Source: Anaeromicropila herbilytica (GTDB taxonomy: Bacteria > Bacillota > Clostridia > Lachnospirales > Lachnospiraceae). Taken from it: 64,000 nt of DNA. The position numbers were made by a program, and so were the translations under genes. A model generated the notes under the pieces. It made no database searches and had not been told where the DNA came from. It saw nothing but the letters and a program-made list of their open reading frames with translations. The stretch is from the NCBI RefSeq assembly GCF_016591975.1, contig NZ_AP024169.1, forward strand, positions 4,785,001 through 4,849,000. Direction: 5' to 3'. Each line of letters starts with the position of its first letter. Positions within the stretch are counted from its first letter, which is position 1. Of this stretch, positions 53,624 to 61,362 are shown piece by piece.

Positions 53624-54391
53624 ATGGATCACACAGATAAACTTAATAGTGATTTAAACATGCCACAATCTTCTTATATTAAAGAAAGAATGCATTATAA
53701 TATATGCAATACAGATGGTTCTGTTGTATGCCCTGATTGGGTGAACGAATACAGTAGGCCAATTCCAATTAGAGCCATGGAATATAAAGATTCCTATCAT
53801 TCAAAGAATAGTTATTCCTCTATGGATAGTTACTCCTCTATGAATAAACCGATTGATAGCTATTGCTCTATGAATCCTTCTAACAATTTAAATAACTCAC
53901 TTAAAATGCAGCAAAACATGACTGGACGAAATACTAATTCAAGTATGGCGCAAATTCCAACTTACTCTGACCAGAACTATCCATTTTACTTGCCAATGTT
54001 TCCAATGTATGGATATGATAATAGCAAGGAACTAGATCAAGACTTGGATTATATGAAGAATATGTATCCTAATACCTGTAGAAAATTGCAATCTGAAATT
54101 GACGAAGAATGTGATAAGCTAGAATATGAAGGTAGCTGTATGTTTGATGAGTACCCTGATAAGTGTCACCTTGAATCAATTGTAGATCGAATCTATAACA
54201 GATTTGCGGATGCATCGATTGAAGATGCCCTATCTTCTATGAATGTGTCAAATAATTCAGGTGTACAGACTCAACAATATTGCTCTAATTGTAATAATAA
54301 TGATTGGCTAAGAAATATAATTCAGATCATGCTATTTAATGAATTCTTTAATAGACGTAGACGTTATCGTAGACGTAGACGCTGGTATTAA
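53624..54391 (+). CDS. Spore coat-like protein, low-complexity with Arg-rich tail
   Basis: 255 residues, no signal peptide. N-terminal half rich in Ser/Asn/Tyr/Met with repeated 'SYSSM' / 'SYCSMN' units (about 62-86). A conserved helical core follows, 'MYPNTCRKLQSEIDEECDKLEYEGSCMFDEYPDKCHLESIVDRIY' (about 144-188), of a type seen in clostridial spore-associated hypothetical proteins. It ends with a nearly pure Arg/Tyr tail ('RRRRYRRRRRWY'). Composition and tail suggest a coat component. That is inference. AAGGAG before the ATG, its own terminator after. Confidence 0.6.
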   Translation: MDHTDKLNSDLNMPQSSYIKERMHYNICNTDGSVVCPDWVNEYSRPIPIRAMEYKDSYHSKNSYSSMDSYSSMNKPIDSYCSMNPSNNLNNSLKMQQNMTGRNTNSSMAQIPTYSDQNYPFYLPMFPMYGYDNSKELDQDLDYMKNMYPNTCRKLQSEIDEECDKLEYEGSCMFDEYPDKCHLESIVDRIYNRFADASIEDALSSMNVSNNSGVQTQQYCSNCNNNDWLRNIIQIMLFNEFFNRRRRYRRRRRWY

Positions 54392-54394
54392 ATC

Positions 54395-54428
54395 AAAAAA
54401 CAGAAGCTTTGCAGAGCTTCTGTTTTTT
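54395..54428. terminator. Bidirectional terminator
   Basis: A perfect 14-bp stem (AAAAAACAGAAGCT / complement, 6-base loop) with T runs on both strands between the coat-like and ywmB-like genes. Confidence 0.9.
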
Positions 54429-54431
54429 TGA

Positions 54432-55172
54432 TTAATAATCTGAGTTAATAACCGGTGTAGCCAGATATAATTCTGTTTGATCATTTTGTTCGTTATATGA
54501 AATTGCTATATTAACATTAACTTTAGATTTTGCAACTGTAATGTATTCATCAATGAGTCCAGTATAAGCGTAAACAGTATAGACGTCACTACCTCGATTT
54601 TGTGTAACAATCTTAGCATCTAAATTATCAATCAATTCATCAGTAATCTGATTCTTCTCATCATTTGTTAGCTTTCCATTATAATATCCATGAAACAAAA
54701 TAGTTGTCTGATAATCTTTCACCTTAAGTTCATTAAGCTTCCCTTCTAGTATTTTTTTATAGGACATTACACTTTTCATATTGTCATACACATTTAAATC
54801 AATTACAATATAATGCTCCGTTTCTCCTTTTAAACTTAAAAGCTTAATCTTAGTATCTGCATTTTTTGATAATTTTTCAATACTAATCTCATTTGCTGTA
54901 TCTGTATCTTGAGTCTTATATGAATTATCTGTTTTTAATTGAATTGAACTAGCAATATAGTTTATTAAATCTTCTTTATCTTGCCTACTTAAATATTTGC
55001 TTCCGTAGTCTGCAATTACTTTTATCTCGCTTTGTGCAATCTGTGAATTAGTCCCCGCAAACGCATCAACAATACGGTTATTATTTTTATATAAAGTATT
55101 GACCATAAGTTGAGCAAATACGCTAATCCATAGCACGCCAATAATATAGATAATCATTTTTATCTTTTTCAT
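54432..55172 (-). CDS. YwmB-like (TATA-box-binding-like fold) secreted protein
   Basis: 246 residues. N-terminal membrane helix or signal (about 5-24), then the two-half alpha/beta domain of the YwmB family. The C-terminal motif 'VYAYTGLIDEYITVAKSKVNVNIAISYNEQNDQTELYLATPVINSDY' is typical. Role in Bacillus is undefined, linked to the envelope/sporulation. Start is the ATG 7 bases after GGGAG. An ATG four codons upstream overlaps that site. The ribosome site falls within a copy of the dispersed hairpin repeat. Confidence 0.75.
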   Translation of the reverse strand: MKKIKMIIYIIGVLWISVFAQLMVNTLYKNNNRIVDAFAGTNSQIAQSEIKVIADYGSKYLSRQDKEDLINYIASSIQLKTDNSYKTQDTDTANEISIEKLSKNADTKIKLLSLKGETEHYIVIDLNVYDNMKSVMSYKKILEGKLNELKVKDYQTTILFHGYYNGKLTNDEKNQITDELIDNLDAKIVTQNRGSDVYTVYAYTGLIDEYITVAKSKVNVNIAISYNEQNDQTELYLATPVINSDY

Positions 55173-55175
55173 AGA

Positions 55176-55314
55176 AGCTCCCATCCGTCGCCTTTGGCGA
55201 CTTATAAATCAGGGGTGTGACATTCTCTTTATTTCACACTGACCCACATTTCTTCGACTTGCTCGCAGGCCTAAATTCAACGTGGGAAATGTTTTTATTT
55301 CACACTAGCTACCC
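55176..55314 (+). repeat. Dispersed hairpin repeat, copy A
   Basis: Two modules. Module 2: GTCGCC-TTT-GGCGAC hairpin (55187-55201) followed by ATCAGGGGTGTGA and TTTCACAC (to 55239). Module 1: CGACTTGCTCGCAGGCCTAAA (55255-55275 region) followed by a GTG(G)GAAAT / ATTTCACAC stem and AGCT. Shares long identical stretches with copies B and C but in the order 2-1. The hairpins here are more decayed than in copy C. Confidence 0.85.
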
Positions 55315-55421
55315 CCATAATGATATTTTCTTATATAAATGATTTCCATATTATAGTATCTTATACACTTATTGACCAATTTATTAGTTTTTCATATTTA
55401 ATTAATACTTTGGTTAATAAT

Positions 55422-55460
55422 AAAAAGGAAATAAAGAGTCTCACTCCTTATTTCCTTTTT
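55422..55460 (-). terminator. Terminator after the sortase-like gene
   Basis: A 13-bp stem AAAAAGGAAATAA / TTATTTCCTTTTT with T run on the minus strand, 40 bases after the stop. The stretch 55315-55421 between it and repeat copy A has no gene seen. Confidence 0.78.
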
Positions 55461-55500
55461 ATTTCCTATCATATTCAGTAATTACGAAACTTCAATAAAT

Positions 55501-56466
55501 TTATTCTACTACTAAAGCAGCTTGAACAATCGTCTTTCCATTTGCATATTCAAAACTATCCGTCACTAATGTGATTATTGAATCTTTCATGCTAACCTCA
55601 TTATCCGTTGTAAATATAGACTGTCTTTGGCAATGCAATAAATAGTCAGCAAATTCACTATCGTCCTTAAATGCTGTTGGGATTTTCTGATCATTTCCAT
55701 CAATATAATATACAGCAAATACTTTCCACTTTGTTAATTTATCTTGTTGTTGATAATAGATATATTGATGTTCTCTATAAAAGTTTTCATCCTTATATTT
55801 TACCAAATCAGCAAACATATTTCCCTTTTTTGTATTATTTCCACGAATCACAAGATTTCTAACTGTATTTGCATCCGATACATTGATACTCCCGTCCAAT
55901 ACAATACTTCCTTCTTCGGAATACTGCCCAGTTAGATCTTTATGAAGATAGGAATTATCCCTATCACCTTTTAAGACTGGATATTGAATATTTGTGTCTT
56001 TTATCGTTATGAAAGCTACCACATTCGGATTCGCTTTTTGTGCAGATAATAACTGCTTATAGATAGCCTTGTCCTTTGGCTGATTCATATCTGTTTTCGT
56101 TGCACTGCTTGAATTATCTTTTGCTTCTTGGGATTCGTCACTTCCCTCCTGATCTAAATTTTCTATCTGATCATTTATTTGAATATCTGTATTTAACTCT
56201 TCCTTTTTATTACCCTTTGTAGTATTTTTAGATTTACTATTATTTGTACTTACTTTTGAGCTATTTTTTATATTATTCTTTGCGTTGTTATTTGTACTCT
56301 GTATTTTATTGTTATTCTCTATCGATAACTCTTTCTCAATTTTATTACTTTGTTCTGTCACTACGTCAATACGTTTTTTTATCTCTGTACTATACATTAT
56401 TACAATAATACAATTTATTACAATAGTTACACATACTAAAAGTATGATTTTATTCTCTTTTTTCAT
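55501..56466 (-). CDS. Class B sortase fold, catalytic residues lost (pseudo-enzyme)
   Basis: 321 residues. N-terminal membrane helix (about 7-25), a Ser/Asn/Lys-rich stalk (about 45-130) and a sortase B-type domain ('NPNVVAFITIKDTNIQYPVLKGDRDNSYLHKDLTG...GSIVLDGS'). The motif that is IYGHN in active enzymes reads IRGNN (His replaced by Asn210). The TLSTC motif reads TLVTD (Cys replaced by Asp303). The usual Arg position is Lys311. It therefore should not transpeptidate. It might bind a sorting-signal peptide or be structural. ATG 6 bases after AGGAG. Reading frame otherwise intact. Confidence 0.82.
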   Translation of the reverse strand: MKKENKIILLVCVTIVINCIIVIMYSTEIKKRIDVVTEQSNKIEKELSIENNNKIQSTNNNAKNNIKNSSKVSTNNSKSKNTTKGNKKEELNTDIQINDQIENLDQEGSDESQEAKDNSSSATKTDMNQPKDKAIYKQLLSAQKANPNVVAFITIKDTNIQYPVLKGDRDNSYLHKDLTGQYSEEGSIVLDGSINVSDANTVRNLVIRGNNTKKGNMFADLVKYKDENFYREHQYIYYQQQDKLTKWKVFAVYYIDGNDQKIPTAFKDDSEFADYLLHCQRQSIFTTDNEVSMKDSIITLVTDSFEYANGKTIVQAALVVE

Positions 56467-56625
56467 GTACATCTCCTATGCTCATTCTCTCTAATACATC
56501 TTAGGTTCTAGTACTTTTTATCATTTCAAACTATTAGGTATTATATCACATGATAGCATCTATAATAAAGTATTTTGACACAAAACATTTTCCATTTATG
56601 TATCTAATATTTCCTTACATAAAAA

Positions 56626-57996
56626 GGTTCTATAATAAATGTTGGGGTGTGTTAAAAACACTTCCAACATTTTTGTTTTTATATTAAAATACATCTATAT
56701 AAAGCCTCTTAACATGCAAACCGACCAAAGTAAACATTTTAAAGGAGGTATTTTATATAGATGCAATCTAATTGTAACAAAAATCTTTTAAATTTAGAAG
56801 GTGTAAAATTAAAAAGTGTGCAACACACACTAGAGGGGATTATTATCAAGATTGAAACCAATCCCAAACCTCAAAATTGCCCTTGTTGTGGAGCTGAAAC
56901 TTCTAAAATACACGATTATCGTTGGCAGAAAATTAAAGACTTACCTTTTCAGTTATCAAATGCTTATTTAATGTTGAGGAAACGAAGATATGTGTGTTCC
57001 TGTGGCAAACGTTTTTATGAGAAATATAGCTTTATCGCTAAATATCAGCAACGTACAACACGACTATCCTATAAGATTGTTGAATTGCTTCGTTCAACCA
57101 ACAGTATTAAATATGTTGCTTCACAAACTAATGTCTCTACGAATACTGTAACACGTATTCTTGACACACTCTCGTATGATAAACCACCTATTCCTCAATG
57201 TATTTCAATTGATGAATTTAAAGGGAATGCTGGTAATTCCAAATATCAATGTATTCTGGTAGATGCAAAGAAAAAATGTATTCTTGATGTTTTACCGGAT
57301 CGTACTCAGTCTCATCTTATTGATTATTTTAAATCTTGCAGTCGGGACGAAAGGTATCGTGTTAAATTTTTTATTTCTGATATGTGGCAACCTTATATTG
57401 ATCTTGCCAAAACATTCTTTCCTAATGCTACAATCATCGTAGATAAATATCATTACATCCGTCAGGTTTCTTGGGCAATTGAAAGTGTTCGTAAACGTTT
57501 ACAAGCATCCATGACACCAACTCTTAGAAAGTACTATAAACGAAGTAGAAAACTTATACTGACTCGATATTCTAAATTAAAAGACGAAAACAAAAAAGCC
57601 TGTGATTTAATGCTACTATACAGTGATGATTTACGACTAGCTCACAAGTTAAAAGAATGGTTCTATGAAATATGTCAGAGTAACAGCTATACATATCAAA
57701 GAACTGAATTTTGGGAATGGGTAAAGAATGCTGAAAGTTCTGGATTACACGAATTTGAAGCTTGTGCAAAAACATATAGACGTTGGTCTGAGTATATACT
57801 TAATGCTTTTAAGTATGGATATACAAATGGGCCTACGGAAGGATTTAATAATAAAATCAAAGTACTAAAAAGAAGTTCTTATGGTGTACGTAATTTTGAA
57901 AGATTTCGTACACGTATCATTCACAGTTCTATGTAAAAAAATGGTCGGTTTTCAAGAGGCTTATTTGTCATGCAAAAAAACATCTATTATAGAACC
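56626..57996 (+). mobile_element. ISL3-family insertion sequence (about 1.37 kb)
   Basis: Ends GGTTCTATAATAAATG (56626-56641) and CATCTATTATAGAACC (57981-57996) are inverted with one mismatch in 16 bases. A second, subterminal inverted pair lies inside (AAGCCTCTT...AAACCGACC at 56702-56729 and its complement at 57944-57961). CATAAAAA lies directly outside the left end and again 4 bases beyond the right end, a possible but offset target duplication. It holds one intact transposase gene. Confidence 0.85.
56761..57936 (+). CDS. ISL3-family transposase
   Basis: 391 residues. N-terminal zinc ribbon (Cys40, 42, 43 and Cys79, 81), a helix-turn-helix (about 115-135) and the DDE nuclease: Asp151 in 'ISIDEFKG', Asp207 in 'FISDMWQPY', Glu360 in 'TNGPTEGFNNKIK'. 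All three acids are present and the frame is intact, so it may be active. AAAGGAGGT before the ATG. Confidence 0.95.
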   Translation: MQSNCNKNLLNLEGVKLKSVQHTLEGIIIKIETNPKPQNCPCCGAETSKIHDYRWQKIKDLPFQLSNAYLMLRKRRYVCSCGKRFYEKYSFIAKYQQRTTRLSYKIVELLRSTNSIKYVASQTNVSTNTVTRILDTLSYDKPPIPQCISIDEFKGNAGNSKYQCILVDAKKKCILDVLPDRTQSHLIDYFKSCSRDERYRVKFFISDMWQPYIDLAKTFFPNATIIVDKYHYIRQVSWAIESVRKRLQASMTPTLRKYYKRSRKLILTRYSKLKDENKKACDLMLLYSDDLRLAHKLKEWFYEICQSNSYTYQRTEFWEWVKNAESSGLHEFEACAKTYRRWSEYILNAFKYGYTNGPTEGFNNKIKVLKRSSYGVRNFERFRTRIIHSSM

Positions 57997-58009
57997 TAGT
58001 CATAAAAAT

Positions 58010-58074
58010 AGCTCTATTGTCAATGTTAGTGCGGGTGCAATGCACCTCGCACCCCAACACTTGACAAAGAGCCC
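58010..58074. repeat. ISL3-end-like palindrome (possible MITE remnant)
   Basis: About 65 bases forming an imperfect inverted repeat centred on GGTGCA-A-TGCACC. Its right arm, read inward, is GGCTCTTTGTCAAGTGTTGG followed by GGTGCG. It matches the left end of the adjacent IS in spacing and in TGTTGGGGTG. It could be two opposed ends of another ISL3 element with the middle lost. Confidence 0.65.
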
Positions 58075-58076
58075 AT

Positions 58077-58118
58077 AAAAACTGCGAATGGCATCTTAAG
58101 ATTGATACCTTCGCAGTT
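58077..58118 (-). terminator. Terminator of the sua5-ywlE-rpiB unit
   Basis: AACTGCGAA / TTCGCAGTT outer stem (9 bp), extended by GGCATC/GATACC with one wobble, and a T5 run on the minus strand just after the rpiB stop. Confidence 0.85.
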
Positions 58119-58123
58119 CTTGG

Positions 58124-58552
58124 TTAATCTTCTATTAACTTAATTCGATTTATGTGTCTTTCATCACCCGAGAAATCAGTATTAAGAAAAGTATCTACTA
58201 TCTTGATCGCATGCCCTGATCCAATGACTCTTGCACCCATTGCTAAAATATTGGCATCATTATGAAGCCTAGTCGCTTCTGCGCTAAAGCAATCATGACA
58301 AAGTGCTGCTCTAATACCTTTTATTTTATTAGCAGCTATTGATATTCCAATTCCTGTACCACAGATAAGAATACCTTTATCACTTTCTTTGTTAACAACT
58401 GATTCAGCCACATTTTTTGCAAAAACCGGATAATCACAAGGTTCTTCATTATAGCAGCCAAAATCCTTATACTCAATCTTATGTTCCTCTAAATATTTAA
58501 TAACTTCCTGCTTTAGGGCAAATCCGCCATGATCACATCCTATTGCTATCAT
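58124..58552 (-). CDS. rpiB: Ribose-5-phosphate isomerase B
   Basis: 142 residues. Interconverts ribose-5- and ribulose-5-phosphate. 'IGCDHGGFALKQ' (phosphate site), catalytic Cys in 'ILICGTGIGISIAANKIKGIRAAL' and 'HNDANILAMGARVIG' are all typical of RpiB/LacAB. It overlaps the ywlE-like gene by 20 bases. Same order as ywlE-ywlF in Bacillus. GAGGAGG before the ATG. Confidence 0.93.
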   Translation of the reverse strand: MIAIGCDHGGFALKQEVIKYLEEHKIEYKDFGCYNEEPCDYPVFAKNVAESVVNKESDKGILICGTGIGISIAANKIKGIRAALCHDCFSAEATRLHNDANILAMGARVIGSGHAIKIVDTFLNTDFSGDERHINRIKLIED

Positions 58553-59006
58553 TTTTCGTTTCCTCCTCGCCTAGTTTATAGACTGTTTTCTTTACTAGTC
58601 TAGCCAATTCAATGTAACAATCCTCATAATCCATCAGTGTTCCACCATATGGATCTGTTACGTCGCCAGATTCACCTATATATTCTTTTATTGTATAAAT
58701 ATTATCTTCTTGTCCATACATTTCTATTACTGTACTCTTTTGTTGTTCAGTCATTGTTAGAATTAACGTTTCCTGATCTATTTCTTCTGTTGTTAATGCA
58801 CAAGACTGATGTCCATCTAGGGTTAACCCATAATTATTTAACACCATGACAGCCTTCGGATTCGATGGTTCTGGAAATAAAACAACCAATCCTCTAGATT
58901 CTACTATGATATCACTGTTTTGTTCAAGATTAAGGAAAATCGCTTCTGCCATTGGGCTTCTACACGTGTTGCCAGTACATACAAAAATAATCTTTTTATA
59001 TTTCAT
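58533..59006 (-). CDS. ywlE: Low-molecular-weight protein phosphatase, probable arginine phosphatase YwlE
   Basis: 157 residues. Signature CTGNTCRS (Cys10-Arg16, C-x5-R) and general-acid Asp in 'VTDPYGG'. A threonine at the fifth position of the loop (Thr14) is the residue that gives YwlE its phospho-arginine specificity, whereas tyrosine phosphatases have a bulkier residue. Placement between sua5 and rpiB matches ywlC-ywlE-ywlF. It would reverse McsB-type arginine phosphorylation. Substrate call is inference from that residue and the order. Confidence 0.8.
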   Translation of the reverse strand: MKYKKIIFVCTGNTCRSPMAEAIFLNLEQNSDIIVESRGLVVLFPEPSNPKAVMVLNNYGLTLDGHQSCALTTEEIDQETLILTMTEQQKSTVIEMYGQEDNIYTIKEYIGESGDVTDPYGGTLMDYEDCYIELARLVKKTVYKLGEEETKNDSNRM

Positions 59007-59032
59007 ACTTAGTAAATCTCCTCATTTTTCCT

Positions 59033-59100
59033 CACACTAGCTTCTATCTATCGCCTTTGGCGACATATTAATCAGGGGTGTGAAACGCTTTATCTCACAT
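59033..59100 (+). repeat. Dispersed hairpin repeat, copy B
   Basis: Module 2 with a short prefix: CACACTAGCT, TCGCC-TTT-GGCGA hairpin (59051-59063), ATCAGGGGTGTGAAACGCTT and TATCTCACA. The last part contains the stop codon (59090-59092) and final residues of sua5. It lies between sua5 and the ywlE-like gene. Confidence 0.85.
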
Positions 59101-60151
59101 TAATTAGATCATATCCAGAAGCTTTTAATAAACGATTCATAATCGCCTGTCCTAAGTTATTATCCAAAAAACTTTCTGAATAAATAACATCAACATCTAA
59201 ATCATCAAAATCCCTTAATATTTCATATAATCCACGAGCAATTGATTTATTATTCTTCCTTGAGCCAATTGTTTTTACAACTCCACATTGGTATTTCTCT
59301 TTCGATTCATCTGTTGCTATAATTCCTACCTTAACACCTTGTGTTTGCTTTTCCATTGTACGTTTTATAATCTCATCTATAACCGTAGCTTCATTTCCTT
59401 CAAATATTGTAAGGTTTGCTTTTGGTGCATAATGCTTATATTTCATCCCTGGTGCTTTTGGCTTATAATTCTTATCTTTATTTTCTTTTAATATTGCCTT
59501 GTCTGTATCAACCGTACCTAATACATTATTAAGCATTTCCTCTGTAATATATCCTGGTCTTAGGATTGTTGGTACTTTAGAAGTAAGATCAATGATTGTT
59601 GATTCTAAACCAATTCCGACTTTTCCACCATCAATTATCATATCCACTTTACCATTTAGGTCTTTTATGACATGCTCTGCCTTTGTTGGACTTGGCTTTC
59701 CTGATGTATTTGCACTTGGCGCTGCAATATATAAACCTGATTCCTTGATTAGTGCTAATGCAATTTTATGTTCTGGCATACGAATTGCAACCGATTCAAG
59801 ACCGCCTGTAGTAGAATATGGGACTTTATTGTTCTTCTTTAGAATCATCGTCAATGGGCCTGGCCAGAATTCATCTGCTAACCTTTTCGCTGATTCTGGA
59901 ACTTCACTTGCAATTTCATATAAACTATCAACATCCGCAATATGAAGTATCAACGGATTGTCCGATGGTCTACCTTTTGCTTCATAGATCTTCTTTGAAG
60001 CCTTTTCATCTAATCCATTTGCACCAAGTCCATAAACCGTCTCTGTAGGAAAGGCAACCAATCCGCCTTCTCTTAAAATCTTTGCTGCTTCGCACAAATC
60101 TGTATCTGTAAAATTATCTTCATTTATCTTTTTCACTATAGTATTCATCAT
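59090..60151 (-). CDS. sua5: Threonylcarbamoyl-AMP synthase (Sua5/YwlC type)
   Basis: 353 residues. Makes threonylcarbamoyl-AMP for the t6A modification of ANN-decoding tRNAs. N-terminal YrdC domain ('GGLVAFPTETVYGLGANG', 'KGRPSDNPLILHI', 'FWPGPLTMIL', 'SANTSGKPSPT') and C-terminal Sua5 domain (about 240-353, 'GMKYKHYAPKANLTIF'). Two ATGs in a row. Either may be used after GGAAGTTGG. The last codons run into repeat copy B. Confidence 0.94.
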   Translation of the reverse strand: MMNTIVKKINEDNFTDTDLCEAAKILREGGLVAFPTETVYGLGANGLDEKASKKIYEAKGRPSDNPLILHIADVDSLYEIASEVPESAKRLADEFWPGPLTMILKKNNKVPYSTTGGLESVAIRMPEHKIALALIKESGLYIAAPSANTSGKPSPTKAEHVIKDLNGKVDMIIDGGKVGIGLESTIIDLTSKVPTILRPGYITEEMLNNVLGTVDTDKAILKENKDKNYKPKAPGMKYKHYAPKANLTIFEGNEATVIDEIIKRTMEKQTQGVKVGIIATDESKEKYQCGVVKTIGSRKNNKSIARGLYEILRDFDDLDVDVIYSESFLDNNLGQAIMNRLLKASGYDLINVR

Positions 60152-60314
60152 ACACCAACTTCCGTATACGCACCTAAACGCGTATCAATTTAGGAACATG
60201 CTGTTCTTATAATTTTTTTAATTCTCTTGTTTAATCTCTGTCCACACTCAAATTAGAAAAGTGTGCATTCAAAGGTAATATATATTATACCACCAATCAT
60301 TACAAAAGGCAAAC

Positions 60315-60489
60315 TTACTCCCATGCATATCGCGAGCTAGCTCGCGATACTGCACAATAACGTCCATGCCTGCGACTTGCTCGCAGGCCTAAATTCAACG
60401 TGTGAAATGCTTTTCATTTCACACTAGCTCCCATCTGTCGCCTTTGGCGACGTACAAATCAGGGGTGTGAAACGCTTTATTTCACACTA
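60315..60489 (+). repeat. Dispersed hairpin repeat, copy C (most complete)
   Basis: Contains a 20-base perfect palindrome (60329-60348), then module 1: CCTGCGA-N5-TCGCAGG (60369-60387), GGCCTAAATTCAAC, GTGTGAAATG-N5-CATTTCACAC (60400-60424) and AGCTCCCATCT. Module 2 follows: GTCGCC-TTT-GGCGAC (60437-60451), ATCAGGGGTGTGAAA-N7-TTTCACAC. All stems are perfect, so this is likely the least decayed copy. It fills most of the 350-base sua5-cwlD gap, where no gene is seen. Confidence 0.88.
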
Positions 60490-60501
60490 TACACCCTCTT
60501 A

Positions 60502-61203
60502 CTAATGTGTTTTATTTAAGTATGACATAATTCCTGTTTGAATGGCCCATGCCATCTTAGTCTGATATCCTTCATCACAAAGCAAGCTTGCCTCAGTATA
60601 ATTCGACAAAAATCCACATTCTACTATAACTAATGGACATCTACTTTTCTTTAACATGTAATAACTATCATTTGGCTTAGCAACTCTTTTATTTCCATCT
60701 GCTATGGATTGCTTTATTTGTTCTTGAAGAATCTCTGCCAGTTCTTTTCCTTCTGCTGATAATTGATGGTAGAATACCTGTGCACCTTTTACATTTTCTT
60801 GTGGAAAACTATTTTGATGAATACTTACTGCAATAACAGCATCGCTTTCATTAATTAATTCAACCCTTTTCTTTAAATCAGCCATTTTCTTATTCGTGTC
60901 AGACTCTTGATATAACCCCCTATCATCTTCTCTTGTCATAATGACGTTAATACCATTTTGTTCTAGGAAAGCTTTTAGTTTAAGAGTAATGCTTAAGTTA
61001 ATATCCTTTTCTAAAGCTTGATTAACACCTACCTTTCCTGGATCAAACCCTCCATGCCCTGCATCCAGATATACTGTCACTTTGTTTACATCATTGTCTG
61101 GGATTAGGTTCATAACAAATAGACCTTTTTTAGAAAAGCAAATGAATGCAATAATAACAAGTCCCAAGAAGACTACATTAAAATATTTTTTTCTCATATT
61201 CAT
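60502..61203 (-). CDS. cwlD: N-acetylmuramoyl-L-alanine amidase, CwlD-like
   Basis: 233 residues. N-terminal membrane helix (about 9-27) and an Amidase_3 domain: 'YLDAGHGGFDPG' (His), 'EKDINLSI' (Glu), 'VSIHQNSF' (His) and 'VIVECGFLSN' (Glu), the four zinc/catalytic residues. Length and single-domain layout match CwlD, which removes side-chain peptides so that muramic-delta-lactam forms in spore cortex. Another envelope amidase role is possible. A second ATG two codons in has the better spacing from AGGTT. Confidence 0.82.
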   Translation of the reverse strand: MNMRKKYFNVVFLGLVIIAFICFSKKGLFVMNLIPDNDVNKVTVYLDAGHGGFDPGKVGVNQALEKDINLSITLKLKAFLEQNGINVIMTREDDRGLYQESDTNKKMADLKKRVELINESDAVIAVSIHQNSFPQENVKGAQVFYHQLSAEGKELAEILQEQIKQSIADGNKRVAKPNDSYYMLKKSRCPLVIVECGFLSNYTEASLLCDEGYQTKMAWAIQTGIMSYLNKTH

Positions 61204-61285
61204 AACCTATACTATTGTTTATATATTCTATGAAGTACAATCCTAATATATATCTCCCAAATTTGGTCTTATTTAATAATCAAAA

Positions 61286-61334
61286 AGGCATAAGACTTTA
61301 ATCTATATCTGCCATAGATTAACCTCTTATACCT
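61286..61334 (-). terminator. Terminator after the GH18 gene
   Basis: Two stacked stems: AGGCATAAG / CTTATACCT (one wobble) outside and TTAATCTAT / ATAGATTAA (perfect) inside. A T5 run follows on the minus strand. Confidence 0.88.
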
Positions 61335-61362
61335 CTTATCCTGTCTAACCGATATTCATTTT

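Noticed and set aside
57572..57775. Minus-strand frame inside the transposase gene
   Set aside because: Shadow of the transposase coding strand with no independent signals.
56618..58008. CATAAAAA as an 8-bp target duplication of the IS
   Set aside because: It abuts the left end but lies 4 bases beyond the right terminal repeat, and the sequence is simple. Noted as possible, not claimed.
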